64,000 nt of DNA, taken from positions 31,561,034 to 31,625,033 of the forward strand of contig CM058231.1 of assembly GCA_030180135.1 (NCBI GenBank), in the 5' to 3' direction. The translations under genes were made by a program, and so were the position numbers. The stretch is from Orychophragmus violaceus (lineage: Eukaryota > Streptophyta > Magnoliopsida > Brassicales > Brassicaceae). Positions within the stretch are counted from its first letter, which is position 1, and every line of letters begins with the position of its first letter. The notes beneath the pieces were generated by a model. That model was not told the DNA's origin and searched no databases. It was given only the letters and a program-made list of their open reading frames with translations. Below, in pieces: positions 32,918 to 45,618 of the stretch.

Positions 32918-34686
32918 GACCCAATCAGCATTTTTGTTGGGCCATCTCATTTCAGATAATATTTTAAGCATAAGAGATGTTCCATGGTTTAAGGAAAATC
33001 CATCGTGTAAAGGGAAATATATAGCAATAAAAACAGAGATAAGTAAAACTTATGATAAAGTGCAATGGGTGTTCATTCAAAAGTTGTTAAGAAAAATGGG
33101 TTTTGATGCACATTGGATAAATTTGATAATGTGATGTATTACATCAGTTCAGTATAAGGTACTTATGAATTGTCAACAACGCGGGTTAATTATACCTAAT
33201 CGAGGACTTAGACAAGGATACCCTTTGTCACCTTACCTTTTCATACTATGTCAAGAGATAAGATGTGTTTTGGAAAGGAAGATGGTGTCTTGGATTTCGT
33301 GTTCTAACAGATGTCAATATGGCCATGTTAGCCAAACAAATGTGGCGGCTCAATGAAAAACTAGATTCACTTTTCACCAAGGTCCTTAAAAGGAAGATAT
33401 TACAGGTTAGAAAATGGTTGAAAGAGTATTGTATATGTTCTATTTCTGGTTAGAAAATGACTAATTCACAGGGTTGGATCAAGAGCATACATATCAGTAA
33501 GGCATGACCCCTAGATACCAGCTCTATGCCCGAGGTAAACAACATGTAAAACAACCCATTTTGATTCATTTTTAACGGATAATCAATTAATTGATCATTC
33601 GACTCACATGCGAAATAAGCAATTAATTAGAGAGAATATAGTGGCGGAATATGGGGATATAATCATTAACCTACCAATTAGTAGGTTCTCTCGCTCGGAC
33701 ACAATTGATTGGCATTTCACAAAATCTGGAAGATGTACAGTGAAATTGGGTTATCATTAAGAACATGACTCAGCGTGGAAGAACACGATATTCCTGACTT
33801 ACGGACCAAATGTAAAGGTTCTACAGGCATTCACATGGAAAATAAAATGTTCTCCAACATTTTATTTGGCGGGCGCTATAGGGTGTTTAGCGTTGCCAAA
33901 TAATTTGATAAATAAAGGTATCAAGTGTGACACTATATGTGTCATATGTGGGGCAGACGAGGAGAAAATAAATCATGTCTTTTTTGAATGCCCGCTGGCA
34001 ATACAAACATGGGTATTATCTTTTGTCCCTTTCAATCCGGAAAGTTTTCCACGGACTTCGATCTTTACTAATATAGATTATATGTTTTGGAGATTGCCAA
34101 GAGATAGTCGGAATAATCACTATCCATGGATAATTTAGTATATTTGGAAGAGTATAAATGAAAAAACTATAGTTGACATGGATTTACTGAATCCTCAAAG
34201 TGGGATGGATGTGATGGTGATACCACAAGAAATAAGTATAGAAATAGAAGGAAGGAGACAATTTCTTAGGCTAGGGATGATTCAGCATATACCAACGAAA
34301 TCGGTATGTCATGATGGGAGCCGGAAACATAAGAAGAAGTCTTTCACCTCTACACGGTGAGTTCGAAGCCCTAATATGGGCTGCGAAGTGCATGAAGAGA
34401 TGAAATCAATAAGAGATAACTTTTGCAACCGAGTGTTCAGAATTGGTGAATATTGTGTCTACATCCACGGAGTGGCCGGCTTTTGCAATTCATTTAGAGG
34501 AGTACGCGCTAAGGAAGAAATTCTTTACGAGGTTTGTTATCAAACATATACGACGGAAGAGCAATACAAAAACAGATATTTATGCAAGGAGAATTAAAAT
34601 TCAACCGTTTTATTTTATCTATGTGGAGCCCGAACCACCGAATTAGTTAATTGAGCTTTTCTAGTTTGTACATATTGTTGACAAAA
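32918..34686 (+). pseudogene. LINE ORF2, reverse transcriptase to RNase H end
   Basis: Continuation of the LINE after the hAT insertion: GHLISDNILSIRDVPW, KMGFDAHWINLIM, then RGLRQGYPLSPYLFILC (about 33190-33250). The YADD region is deleted; the sequence jumps at about 33260 to the linker (LAKQMWRL), then zf-RVT CVICGADEEKINHVFFEC (about 33940) and an RNase H tail ending HIRRKSNTKTDIYAR and FIYVEPEPPN (34643). There are numerous stops. The A-rich end at 34683-34686 meets the target duplication. Confidence 0.87.
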
Positions 34687-34730
34687 AATAGATGAAATTG
34701 ATCTTGTGATCAAGATCTGCTTTCTCGATC
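34687..34730 (-). pseudogene. CCoAOMT exon-4 relic, right piece
   Basis: The minus strand reads GAGAAAGCAGATCTTGATCA then CAAGATCAATTTCATC, that is EKADLDHKINFI, against KKAGVDHKINFI in gene 1 exon 4. It continues the left piece at 22854-22924 once the intervening insertion is ignored. Confidence 0.75.
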
Positions 34731-35372
34731 TTTATTTTTTTGGAACTAAAGCTTTGCTTTCTTGATCTTGAGATCGAGAAAGTATGTGTACTCCCTCAAA
34801 CGAAAATACTCTCAAGTTATCAGAATCCATTTTCATCCCCTTTTTTTGACGATTTCCATTTTCATCCCTTTTTATAAAGCAAAGAAAACACTAACTAGGA
34901 TGAGCATTTGGTTATTTGATTTGGATTAATCAGCTTTTAAGTTTTTTAGATTCTAAAAAATAGGTCTCATTCAAGATTAAATTGTATACTTTATTTAGTT
35001 CAGTTCTGTTTTTTATAAGGGTACAGTTCCGGTTTTGGAAAAATATTATAACAGTAAAATAATTATTTAGTTTTGAGTATATTGTAGACTGAAGTTTATT
35101 TATTTATGTATTTAATTTAAAATATTAATTAATTTTTGAATTTTGGATTGTTTAATTAATTCGGTTGATCCATTCGATTTCATATCATTCGAATTTATTT
35201 CAACTTAAAATCAAATAATTTGGAATAAAAACTTGTATTCCCATTATATTATTTTATAATTTATTCCATGTACGGATTCACAAGTTTAGGTTCGGTTGAT
35301 TTTTTTTTTGCCTGGCTCCAACTAAAAGAAAAGATGTAGAAATAGCAATTGCCTATAGAAATAATTAGGAAA
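34731..35372. other. AT-rich intergenic DNA
   Basis: No coding similarity or terminal repeats. A local duplication of TTTCTTGATCTTGAGATCGAGAAA-like sequence near 34758-34782 forms a small inverted repeat. GGAAA at 35368-35372 is the left Copia-4 target duplication. Confidence 0.5.
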
Positions 35373-35808
35373 TGTACAATCTATGACTTAAGAACTACTT
35401 CAATCGAACAAATAAAGCAAGAAATCAAACACAATCAAACACGGAAGTTTGTTACCCGGTGTTCACCTCCTCTCTCGATGTGAGAGAGAGCTATACTCAC
35501 CGGAGCTGAGATAACCCAGCAATCCACTAAAACCAGCTCGAATCTTGAGCTCTGTGAACAAGAAAGTATAACGATCCAGTCTCTCGGATCTCTCTCTGCA
35601 ACTCACTCGCTCACAAACAACCCCACAACACTCTAAAGAGAATAAGATAATATCAGCTTTATACTTAGCTGATATAATTTACAGAATAGTATCACACGCA
35701 TGTGCGCTACATGTGAGATATAAACCTAATGCCTAACTGACATTATTTTAATCCCAATAACTGGAGATCGTTCTGGTTTATTCTTGGTTTAAGGGCATAC
35801 ATTCTTCA
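35373..35808 (-). repeat. Copia-4 3' LTR
   Basis: 436 bp, TGAAGAATGTATG...TTGTACA on the minus strand. Confidence 0.9.
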
Positions 35809-35967
35809 AATCTCCATCTTGTCCTTAACACCCCTTCTTGTTTATTTCCTTCTATGGATTCCTCCTTTCGGAGCTTGAGCACTATGTTCCACCTAAATAA
35901 AACCCACTCAGCTTCTAAATCTTCCAGAGTAAACCCACTCAACTTCTGATCTTGAGCTCCCAAGAGC

Positions 35968-38700
35968 TCAATCCTCTATTATTTTGAGCAGCTTCAAAGC
36001 ACTTTGGAGCTTCCCAACTGGTAAAACCTTCGTAAAAATATCTGTTTGATTGTGTTTTGTCTCTATCTTCAAAACTGCTAGAGACCCATCTTCGATGAAA
36101 TCCCTGATGAAATGGTACTTGGTAGCTATGTGCTTTGTCCTTTCATGGAACACAACATTCCTTGCTAAGGCCAAAGCACTTTGAGAATCCCAATAGAAGT
36201 TTATTGCTCCTTGCTGGAAGCCGAGCTCTATCATCAAGTTTCTTATCCATATAGCTTCCTTTGTTGCTTCCGTTAATGCCATATACTCGGCTTCTGTTGT
36301 GGATAAGGCTACTACCTTCTGCAATGAAGATATCCAGCTGATCACATTACCACCAACTGTAAAAACTAACCTTATTGTAGACCTCCTTCGATCATTGTCA
36401 GCTCCATAATCCGAGTCACAGTAACCTATCAGTTCAAACTGACCATCTTTTCTGAAGTTCAACTTCCTTTTCAAAGATCCCTTGATATACCTCAAAATCC
36501 ATTTGACCGCCTGCGAATATTCTATAATGGGGTTGCTCATGTATCTGCAAACCAATCCATCTGGTCTTGTTCTAATCATAGAGTACATAATGCTTCTAAC
36601 TGCACTCTGATAAGGAGTTTCTTTCATAAGCTCCATCTGATCTTGAAGTTCTTTCTTTGTTGCTGCCTTTAGCTTGAAGTGAAATCCCAATGGTGTAGCT
36701 ACTGGCTTACACTGATCCATATTGAACCTATCCAACACTCTTGTCAGATACCCTGCTTGAGATATCGAGAGAGTACCTTTAGATATGTCCCTGCTTATCT
36801 CCATTCCTATGATCTTTTTGACTCCACCTAGATCTTTCATATCGAATTTGGATCTCAGCAAAGACTTTAGATCATCCACACAACTCTAATTCTTTGTTGC
36901 TATTAAGATGTCGTCTACGTATAACAATAGATATATGTAGTCTCCTTTCTGAACTTCTTTGTAGTACACACACATGTCCAGCTCACTTCTAACATATCCA
37001 TTTACCCTCATGAAGTCAATAAACCTCATATTCCACTGTCTGGGAGACTGCTTTAATCCATATAATGACTTCTTCAATAGGCAAACTTTATATGGATATT
37101 GTTGATTTACATATCCTTCTGGCTGTTCCATCAAGATATCTTCATCCAGAAAACCGTGTAGGAAGGCTGTCTTCACGTCTAATTTCTGAAGCTCCATGTC
37201 AAAATGCACCACCATTGATAAGATGAATCTTTTCGACACATGTTTCACCACATGACAAAATATTTCTTGGTAGTCTATGCCTTCTCTTTGATAATACTCC
37301 TTGGCGACAAGCCTGACTTTAAACCTTGGAGCTTCAACTCCTTAGATCCCTGCTTTTCTTTTGAAGACCCACTTGCATCCTATCGGTCTCTTAGCTTCAT
37401 TTCTATCAAAGAGTATCCATGTTATGTTTTTATTTAGAGACAACATTTCCTCATTACATGCTTCTATCCACTTACCACTATCTTCATCTGCTAATGCCTC
37501 TTGAAAGTTTGCTGGTTGAGATTTCCCACCATCCTAAGTTACAAGGTAAGCGTAACCAACAACCTCATATATATCCTCGTCATCTCCATATATCTCATAA
37601 TCTTTAAGTCTCTAAGGTAATTTAGAGATCCTTTTCTGTATGTCCCTTTCTCGTACTTTGAGTACCATGATTGTCTTGGTCACTCTCAGTAGTTATTTCT
37701 CCTGACTGTTGGGGTGATATGTTTTCTTCGATCTTTGGACAAGCTCCACCTTGAGCCTGATGATCATCTTTATTTCTTGTATATGCATAAATCACACTAG
37801 AAAGAGTGTTAGTAGTAAAGTAAGGTTCAGAGATACCTGTTGAAGTCTATTGTTTGGTTTTTTGGTACATGATGTCTTTCCTGAAAACCACACTTCTGCT
37901 TACCACACATTTCTAATCTTCTAGAACCCAAACTCTGTAGCATCTAGTACCATCTGGATAGCCTGTAAACACACCTTTCTTGGCTCTGGGATTAAGCTTC
38001 CCCTCATTGAGTGTATGTAAGCAATACATCCAAATACCCTTAGTCATGCCAGACTCGGAACTGATGATGTCCACTTCTCTTCCAATATGCTAAAATTTAG
38101 ATCACTTGATGGTGTCCTATTAATCAGGTAGACAGCAGTTGATGCAACTTATGTCCAGAATCTTTGATCCAAGCCACTTTCACTTAACATGCTTTGCACC
38201 TTATTCATGATGGTACGGTTTAACCATTCAGCCACTCCGTTCTGCTGAGGAGTGTAAGTGCATATCATGTGTCTGCCTTGCAAAATTTATCGAACTTCTG
38301 GTTGCAGAACTCGTGTCCATTATCGGTTCTGAATTTCTTGACTTTCCTTTCTGCATGAGTCTCAACCATCTTCTTCCAGTCCACGAACTTTCTGAACACC
38401 TCATTTTTAGTTTTCAGGAAATATATCCAGTCTTTTCTGGACCAGTCATCTGTGAAGGACATGAAGTACTGGCACCTACCTAAGCTTGGAGGTACATTCG
38501 GGGAGCCCCAAAGGTCAGAGTGTATATAGTCGAGCTTTCCCTTGTTACATGATGAGCACTACCAAAACTGACTTTATACATTTTTCCAATAACGCAGTCT
38601 TCCCAGAATATCGAGTTTGTTACCTTGTCTTCTCCAAAACATCCTTTCTTGGTCAAGATGTCCATGCTCTTTTGACCCACATGTCCTAACCGACTATGTC
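35968..38700 (-). pseudogene. Copia-4 pol (integrase, reverse transcriptase, RNase H), broken
   Basis: From high to low coordinates: GAG-pre-integrase/integrase (SFTDDWSRKDWIYFLKTKNE, FRTDNGHEFCNQKF at 38265-38462); reverse transcriptase (LDVKTAFLHGFLDEDI, KSLYGLKQSPRQWNMRF and intact YVDDILIA at 36886-37251); then a 303-codon frame (35968-36879) with the RT end, YCDSDYGAD, STTEAEYMALTEATKEA and HTQ/RTKHI of RNase H, ending KLLKIIED. At least six stops or shifts separate the pieces, for example between 36879 and 36886 and around 37250-38260. Confidence 0.88.
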
Positions 38701-39184
38701 ATAATCTGGTTTGATCTCTCATTTCTGCATTAGAACTTTATGTTACTTGTGATGTGCCCTGGAGAATGTACAAAGTGTCATTTCCATTCCTTTCTCCTTT
38801 CATAATCATTGTATAGCCCTTCACCACCTTAATCTGACCACTTGCTCCTTTGAATTCACAGCCCTTTTCTTCCAGTGTCCCATTGATATCAGATTTCTTG
38901 ACATATCTGGCATGTACCTGACATCATACAAAACAAATGTAGTACCATCTTGGTTCTCAAACCTTACTGATCATGTTCCTTTGATCTCACACTGAGAGTT
39001 GTTAGACATTCTTACTTTCCACAGTTCACTTCTTTGAAGTCAAAGAGTATATCTCTTCTAAGGGTCATATAAAAGGAACATCCCGTATCCATAACCCATT
39101 CTTCTTTGTCAGGTTATTTTTGAGAGATGTTGAATTCAGAAGCTATTAGTTCAACCAGATCCTGAGCATCATCTTTAGCCATGA

Positions 39185-40009
39185 TCAACTCTCCTTTTCT
39201 CGATTGTTGTTTGTTCTTGTTTTTTTCCAGCCATTTATAACACTTCTTCTTGTAGTGTCCTTCCTTACCGCAAATCCGACATATCTTCTTGCCCTCACTA
39301 GACTTAGATCGTGATCTATCGTAATTCTTCCCTTTCTTGGACTCACGATGATCAATTCTTCCTCTAACAAAATGTCCTTCTGAGGACTTCCCCGAGAACT
39401 ATTCTTCTTGAAATCCTTTTCCTTAGATCTAGCTGAGCTAACAATATCCTCAATCCTAATTGTATCTCTACTATACTTCAAGGTTTCTTTTAGAGATTCA
39501 AACCTCGGTGGTAAGGAGTTTAGTAGCAAGATTTCTTGTTCTTCTTCTGGGACTTCGATGCTGAGATGACTCAGTTATCCAATGATCTTGAGAAAATCGC
39601 CGATTGTTCTTTGATCTTGCATCTTGTACCCATACAGTTTCAGCTGAGAGTCAACTCGATTTGGTAGAGTCTTTGACATGTAGAGCCGCTCTAACAATGC
39701 CCACGCATATGCCAATGTGACACATTTCTCGATCTTTCGAAGTACCCTATCTCCAAGATTCAAGTATATTACGTTCAATGCCCTCTCGCATCTTCATCTA
39801 ATTTCTTCTTCGCAAGCTTCCGATTTATCACCTTCGGAGTCTTCTTCGTCCTTTGCCGAGATTTCTTCCTCAGTTCTTGCCACCAGAACATCCTTTAATC
39901 CGTGTAGATTAATGTATGTGTACATTCTTCGTTTCGAGAGTGTGAAATCCCCTTCTCCATCTAACCTCTCGATGTCGGGTCGAAAGACTGACATCTTGGT
40001 TTGACTCAT
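39185..40009 (-). pseudogene. Copia-4 gag, broken
   Basis: Starts MSQTKMSVFRPDIERLDGEG at 40009. Fragments at 39794-40009, 39575-39778 (AYAWALLERLYMSKTLPNRV) and 39185-39529 (LLNSLPPRFESLKETLKYSR) give a UBN2-type gag. The C-terminal knuckle is degraded (YVGFAVRKDTTRRSVINGWKK, where a CxxC should lie). In-frame stops separate the three pieces. Confidence 0.82.
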
Positions 40010-40078
40010 CTTCGATTCCGTCTTGCTTATCGGCGATTGACCTTTCCCAGCTGAAGAACATCAACTTTGATACCAATT

Positions 40079-40514
40079 TGTGTGATCTATTACTTAAGAA
40101 CTACTTCAATCGAACAAATAAAGAAAGAAATCAAACACAATCAAACACAGAAGTTTGTTACCCGGCGTTTACCTCCTCTCTCGATGTGAGAGAGATTTAT
40201 ACTCACCGGGACTAAGATAACCCAGCAATCCACTAGAACCAGCTCGAATCTTGAGCTTTGTGAACAAGAAGGTATAAAAATTCAGTCTCTCGAATCTCTC
40301 TGCAACTCGCTCGCTCACCAACAACCTCACAACACTCTAAAGAGAGAAAAAGATAATATCAGCTTTATACTTAGCTGATATTATTTACAGAATAGTATCA
40401 CACGCATGCGCGCTACATGTGAGATATAAACCTGATGCCTAACCGTCATTCTTTTAATCCCAATAACTAGAGATCATTCTGGTTTACTCTTGGTTTAAGG
40501 ACATACATTCTTCA
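40079..40514 (-). repeat. Copia-4 5' LTR
   Basis: 436 bp; TGTGTGATCTATTAC at the plus-strand start against TGTACAATCTATGAC in the partner shows the divergence between the LTRs. Confidence 0.9.
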
Positions 40515-41060
40515 GGAAATAAAGAAAAAAGAAAGAGATTAATTCTAGTTGGCTTTTAATTAGTATTTCTTTCTTTCTTCGTACAGATTTGAATTTCTAG
40601 ATTTTTGTTACAAAATAACGCTCATCCATCAAAAGTAAGGGTGGCTCTTTTAAAGCATGGTCACATACTCACATGACATCTCTAAAATATATAAATATAT
40701 TTGAAGAAAAAAAACTGTATAAAAAGCCAGCACCAAAAAATGGTTATTTTCTAGATTATAACACTCCTTTTTTCAGCCATTGGCAGACCCAAACCCTTTT
40801 AACCGAAATCATACATAAAATTAACTAATTATATTTAAATTAAACTAATTATTTATACTAAAAGTATTGTTGAGATTTTTATTATATAAAATAATAGAGT
40901 TTAGCATATTCTTAAAACTATAATATGTAAAAATTTGTCGAAACTGTTAAATTCACTTTTTATTTTATAAAGCTCATATAAATAAAATACCAAAACCTAA
41001 ATTAAATTTTAGATTCAGTCCAAAAGAGATTCAAGCAAAAATAGGTAAAAAGAAATACAT
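40515..41060. other. AT-rich DNA between Copia-4 and the truncated Gypsy
   Basis: No coding similarity or repeat border was recognised. It probably contains the breakpoint that removed the 3' half of Gypsy-1. Confidence 0.4.
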
Positions 41061-41089
41061 TGAGCTTTAGGGAATATTGGGCCCGACCA

Positions 41090-43822
41090 AAAAAAAAGTG
41101 GGTGCAAGGTAGACTCTATCTTCAGATTGCCAGAAGCTGCATTTGCTTAACTTAGCGTAGAGATTATGTTCCCTTAGCTTCTCCATCACAATCTGTAGAT
41201 GTTCACGGTGTTCACTCCGTTCCTTGGAATAAACAAGGATGTCATCAATGAATATGATCACAAACTTTTCCAACCATTCCCGGAAGACCCCGTTCATCAT
41301 CTTCATGAACGCAGCCGGTGCGTTTGTTAGACCAAAGGGCATGACCACGAATTCGTAGTGACAATACCTAGTCTGGAACGCCGTTTTCCTCACATCCTCT
41401 GGTGAATCAGTATTTGGTGATATCCCGATGCTGATCGATTTTGGAAAACACAGTCGCCCCTTTCAATTGATCCAACAACTCGTCTATCCGAGGCAAAGGG
41501 TACTTGTTTTCCACAGTGACCCTGTTGATGCCTTGGTAGTCGATGCCCAACCTAAGGCTTCCGTCCTTCTTTTTCAAGAATAAGTCCGGCGCCCCCAAAG
41601 AGAGCTACTCGGCCTGATGAACCCCTTGTCCAACAGCTCCTCCAGCTGTTTGTTCAGCTCAGACATCTCGGCTGGTGCCATCCTGTATGGTGCCTTGGAT
41701 AAAGGTTTGGTTCCTGGTTCAAGTTCAAAGGTGACCGGGTCAGGCCGGTCAGGCGGTAAGCCTTCTAAGGCATGGACCCAAAATTCCTTGATCACATGAA
41801 TCTCCTCAATCTTTGTCTCCGTTCCGACCTCCTTGTTCGTGATGGTGTCAATGTATGCCTGGCATCCTCTTTCTAACATCCATTCTGCTTGGATTGTAGA
41901 AACGATAAAACTTCCAGAAGTAGGTCTCACTCCTTGAAACTCTACTTTTCCTTCTGGTCTCTCGAATTTCACCCTTCCTCGGTGACATTCAATGGTGGCT
42001 TGGTTTTGGCCGAGCCAGTCCATACCTAAGATCACTTCGTGATGCTTAAGCTGAACAACTACCAGGTTGGCCGGCATACTCACACTTCCTATGGAGACGG
42101 GTACATCACGGACCAAACCTAGCATAAGCATAGCCTCCCCACCGTCCGCATTTACAATGCTTTGGATATTTACTTGTTCCTTCTGGAACAAGCCTTTTCC
42201 AATCATTCCAGGACTCACAAAACTATGTGTAACCCCTGAGTCAAACAAGGTGAGTGTTTCTACACCACCTATGGTTTTGGTCCCTACACATTCACAATGT
42301 CTAAGAAACCTAACCCTTTCTCCAATGCAAAATGCCACGCAAATTAATTGAAGAAGTAGGGGTTTAGTGACGTACCAGTAATCATATCGTAGGAGCTGGC
42401 CACGCCAGTTTCCTTAACTAGTTTTTAAACCCTTGGAGTCCCGGTCTGGCCCCTAGACTTTTCTGTCCTCTCTTTGCCTTGGTTTACTTCTGATCTCTGG
42501 TTTTCTTGAAGCAGCTTCGGGCATTCCCTCATGAAGTGCCCGGACTTCCCACAGTGAAAGAAAGATGTGGGGTTTTTTGGTCACTCTTTCTTTCCCCTTG
42601 TCTTGTGGACAGCTTCGGATCCCATGGTCCTTTCTTCCACACCTCGCACACACTCTCCTTTCCTTCCAACATTCCCCCATGTGGTACTTTCCACAAGTGG
42701 TGCATTTAGTGCGGTTCTTAGAGTTATGGTGATCAGTCCCAACTTGATACCACTTCCTCTTTAGGTCCTACCCGGATCAACTAGCCCCCTTGTCTTGGGA
42801 CTTAGTTCCCACCCGGTTTGCCTCAGCCATGTTGGCTTCAACAGTAGCATCCCTTTCGACAAGCTCAGAAACGGAGTCATAGGAGCAAACCGAGCAGTGG
42901 GTACGAAGCTCCACTTGCACGCCGCAAAGGAAGCGACGCACTTGAGGTGGTTCGTCCTCGACGTCTCGTCCCACATAACGTCTAAGACGGTCAAACTCTG
43001 CTTCGCACTCACAGACCGTATTGCGGCCATGGACCAAGTTCAAGTACTTACCTTCCATACGATCCCAAGCCTCAGCTGGAAAGTACTTCCGGTTGAACTA
43101 AATCTCAAAGTCCGCAAACAAATCAATGAGCCTCTTGGTGCGTCTGTCTACATACAACCACCAGTTATGTGCATCCCCTTCCAAGAAGTGGACCGCAATA
43201 TCCTTCATGTAGTCCTCTGGACAACGGGTGGATCGGAAGTTCCGGACAAACCCTGACTTCCACTCATCAGCCTCAAGTGGGTCAACACTTCCCTTGAATT
43301 GCTTCGTTCCCAACTTGGTAATGTGACCCAGAATGTTGAGGTAGTCCCCCTTGCGGTTCTTTTTAGGAATAGGTTCGTTTCTGTGAAGGTGACTCGGATC
43401 CGTCTTCCATCATCAGCCGGTTTTTGACCAGAAGTGATGTTCTAGTTCAGAACCGTAAGCTGATCCATGACCGCCTTCAGCATGGTCCACATCTGTCCGA
43501 TGTTAGGGACCGAGGTCAGTGGTTCGCCACCACCTGTAGCACCATCTCTCGCATGGCCGGTCTCAGTGTGCGCCGCATGTGATGAAGATTCACCCATCTC
43601 CTCATGCTCATTCCCAACCTGGACGTCCATTTCAGAAACCCTAGTCTCATTGGTTGCATGAGGAGCCGTTGGTCTTGTGCTCTTCTGGGAAACCACAGGT
43701 CCGGTTGCACCAGGTGTGACATGTGTGGTCTGGTTCTTGGAGCCTTGCCAGGTTTCAGCCACATCCTTGTCGTTAGTTCGCTTACTCGTCTTGCTTTTTC
43801 CAATCCGAAGATTCAACAAGAT
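41090..43822 (-). pseudogene. Gypsy-1 gag-protease-RT, broken
   Basis: Gag pieces: 43442-43819, 43098-43313 (DYMKDIAVHFLEGDAHNWW) and 42777-43058 (FDRLRRYVGRDVEDEPPQVR). CCHC knuckle CARCGRKDHGIRSC (about 42620). Protease with LFDSGVTHSFVS (about 42245), keeping the D-S-G triad. Reverse transcriptase: LDKGFIRPSSSLWG, DYQGINRVTVENKYPLPRID, and FIDDILVYSKERSEHREHL (about 41240), with the catalytic DD present. Frames shift at about 43440, 43090, 42760, 41590 and 41400. Everything after the FIDD region plus about 40 residues is lost. Confidence 0.87.
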
Positions 43823-43944
43823 TAGTCTATCTAAGCAAGCAATATAAAAGTCATGAGCAAAACTAACTACATGTACATCTAACCACAGAATAAGGGTGTA
43901 ACCCTAACCCATAGCCTAGAAATAACTCTGCTCTGATACCAACT

Positions 43945-45618
43945 TGAAACGTCATATCCCGGCCATAGGGTCTAGACAGATGTTCCACTACTTAGCCGTT
44001 CTACCTTGAGTTTCATTTGTGAACCTCAAGTCCTATAATTCCATACTTAGCCATTCTAAACATTCATTCATTCCATTCATTCCACTCTTAGTCTAAGGCA
44101 ATGAGCAAATGCAAACATAAGATAAAAAGATTCTTTTATTAATCAAACCATAGTACCAATACAATGTAGTATCAGTGTCATTATGTTATATAAAGTATTA
44201 GTCCCATGAATCTATCTATCTAACACCATTCATCCTTGTATCTGCGCCTATGCTTGACCATCCCCATGATCAACCTCATGTCCTGAAATCATATTAACAA
44301 ATAAGTATTCAATCGGTTACATGAATGAATCCATCAACCTAGTTCATCATTCGTTCTATATGCCCAAGTCCCCAATGCAACACGCAATAAATTCCCTATC
44401 CATTCTATGTTCCTCTAAATCTTTCTAAGGTCTTACGGCCGATCATCCCCCTGAACCAGACGCGATCCAATTGAGCCGCAATCCGCGAACAGTCACGGCC
44501 TTCCCATGAATAGACGCGGCCTCCGAGGATGTTTACGTTCGACTGTACAAACAGATGCAATCGTACCGCGGACGGGCACGATCGTTCTGCGCGAACATGT
44601 GTGATCGTCTCGCGGTTGGGCTGATCGTCCTGCTTGTACTGATCATTCGCTCGGCTTGTCGGATACACGATCTGGTCTCGTTCATCCCAGATCACCCGAT
44701 CCATCTAGCGTGTGATCCGATCGTACGCAGTCCGTCGACTTCAGCCTTTCGTCCCACGGACATGCCGTTCATCGTACGTGACTCGTCGATCCCTTTCCTG
44801 CCTGACCACGTGGATCATTTGCGCACCAACCGATCATCCGTCTCTCGTCCATGATCATGTCAAATGTATGGAAACCTATAGTCCGGTTCTATTTCCAGAA
44901 AGGTAGAGAAGAAGAAGTTCCATCCGAACATTATCTAAACCAACCACGGGCCTAGCGGTCTAGCCGTGGCAGCGGTAAAGAAAGGTCTCGGATTCTAACC
45001 TTAGAAGTGGTTGTCGATTTTCCATGGTCCTTGGCTGCGTTTGACGCCATTGATCCTCTTTGCAACCTTGAACTTCCAAGCCCTCAATCCGCCTTGTATG
45101 GTCTCACACTCATCGGCGAATTCTTGTGAAGAATCGCCCCAAAAACTATCTCTTTCTTTTTGTGATTCATGGCATGTGTCTTAGAGAATTTCAGGGTTTT
45201 TCCCTTTTCGTGTGATGCGCAAAAATGGCCTCCTCATGGGGTATTTATAGGCTTGAAATCTCCTAGTAACTACCCATGCGAATGGGTGCCAATGGGTGGC
45301 CGGGTGCCAACCCATTGGTGACCATTCGCTAGTCACTTCCTTGGTCAGCTAGTGTCATTAGCTTACCAGCTGACCTAGTAGGTCAACAGTCCATCCAGCT
45401 GGGTTGAACTGATTGCCAGCTCACCATCTGGACTGTTCAGCTCATTTGAGATGAACACTCCTACCTCAGCTCCTCCACACTTGACCAAGCTCCGTTCCAG
45501 CTTAAACCTGGCCCTTAAATGACAACAGAACACTTCCCTTAGTCTCCCTCGACGTTTGTGCATGTTTCTGGTTCCATGGCCCGTCCAATTCTCTTTAGGC
45601 TAGGTCGAAAATACGACA
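43945..45618 (-). repeat. Gypsy-1 5' LTR
   Basis: About 1.67 kb. A central part (44540-44740) repeats variants of GATCGTNCTGCG five to six times. No second LTR is in the window to confirm the borders. Confidence 0.7.

Larger units (their letters stand above)
22925..34686 (+). mobile_element. LINE insertion interrupted by a hAT element
   Basis: The non-LTR element starts at about 22990 after a small tandem repeat and ends in a short A-run before 34687. A 16-bp direct repeat AATAGATGAAATTGAT lies at both borders (22909-22924, 34687-34702), which is the target-site duplication. The 5' end is truncated inside the endonuclease domain. hAT DNA at 24212-32917 splits the reverse transcriptase. The total length is about 11.8 kb, of which about 3 kb is LINE. 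Confidence 0.88.
35373..40514 (-). mobile_element. Copia-4: full-length decayed Ty1/copia element
   Basis: LTRs of 436 bp each (35373-35808, 40079-40514), perfect 5-bp duplication GGAAA (35368-35372, 40515-40519), and a primer-binding site TGGTATCAAAG (about 40067-40077) on the minus strand. A GGAGATT-type purine stretch adjoins the 3' LTR at 35809. gag and pol are recognisable but contain stops and shifts. The LTRs differ at several positions, so it is older than Copia-1. It has no hairpin modules. Confidence 0.93.
41061..45618 (-). mobile_element. Gypsy-1: 5' part of a Ty3/gypsy element, 3' half deleted
   Basis: On the minus strand: a 5' LTR (45618 down to 43945, TGTCGTATTTTCG...GACGTTTCA, 1.67 kb), primer-binding site TGGTATCAGAGC (43930-43941), gag, protease and the start of reverse transcriptase; the sequence then stops at about 41090. 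No integrase, chromodomain or 3' LTR is present. LTR borders are inferred from the TG/CA ends and the distance to the primer site. Confidence 0.82.

Noticed and set aside
32910..32925. An 8-bp target duplication for the hAT element
   Set aside because: The flanks TACTTATA (24204-24211) and GACCCAAT (32918-32925) do not match, so none is claimed.
44555..44906. Open frames of 64-99 codons on the plus strand as a gene
   Set aside because: They lie in the Gypsy-1 LTR, overlap each other in different frames and show no domain.
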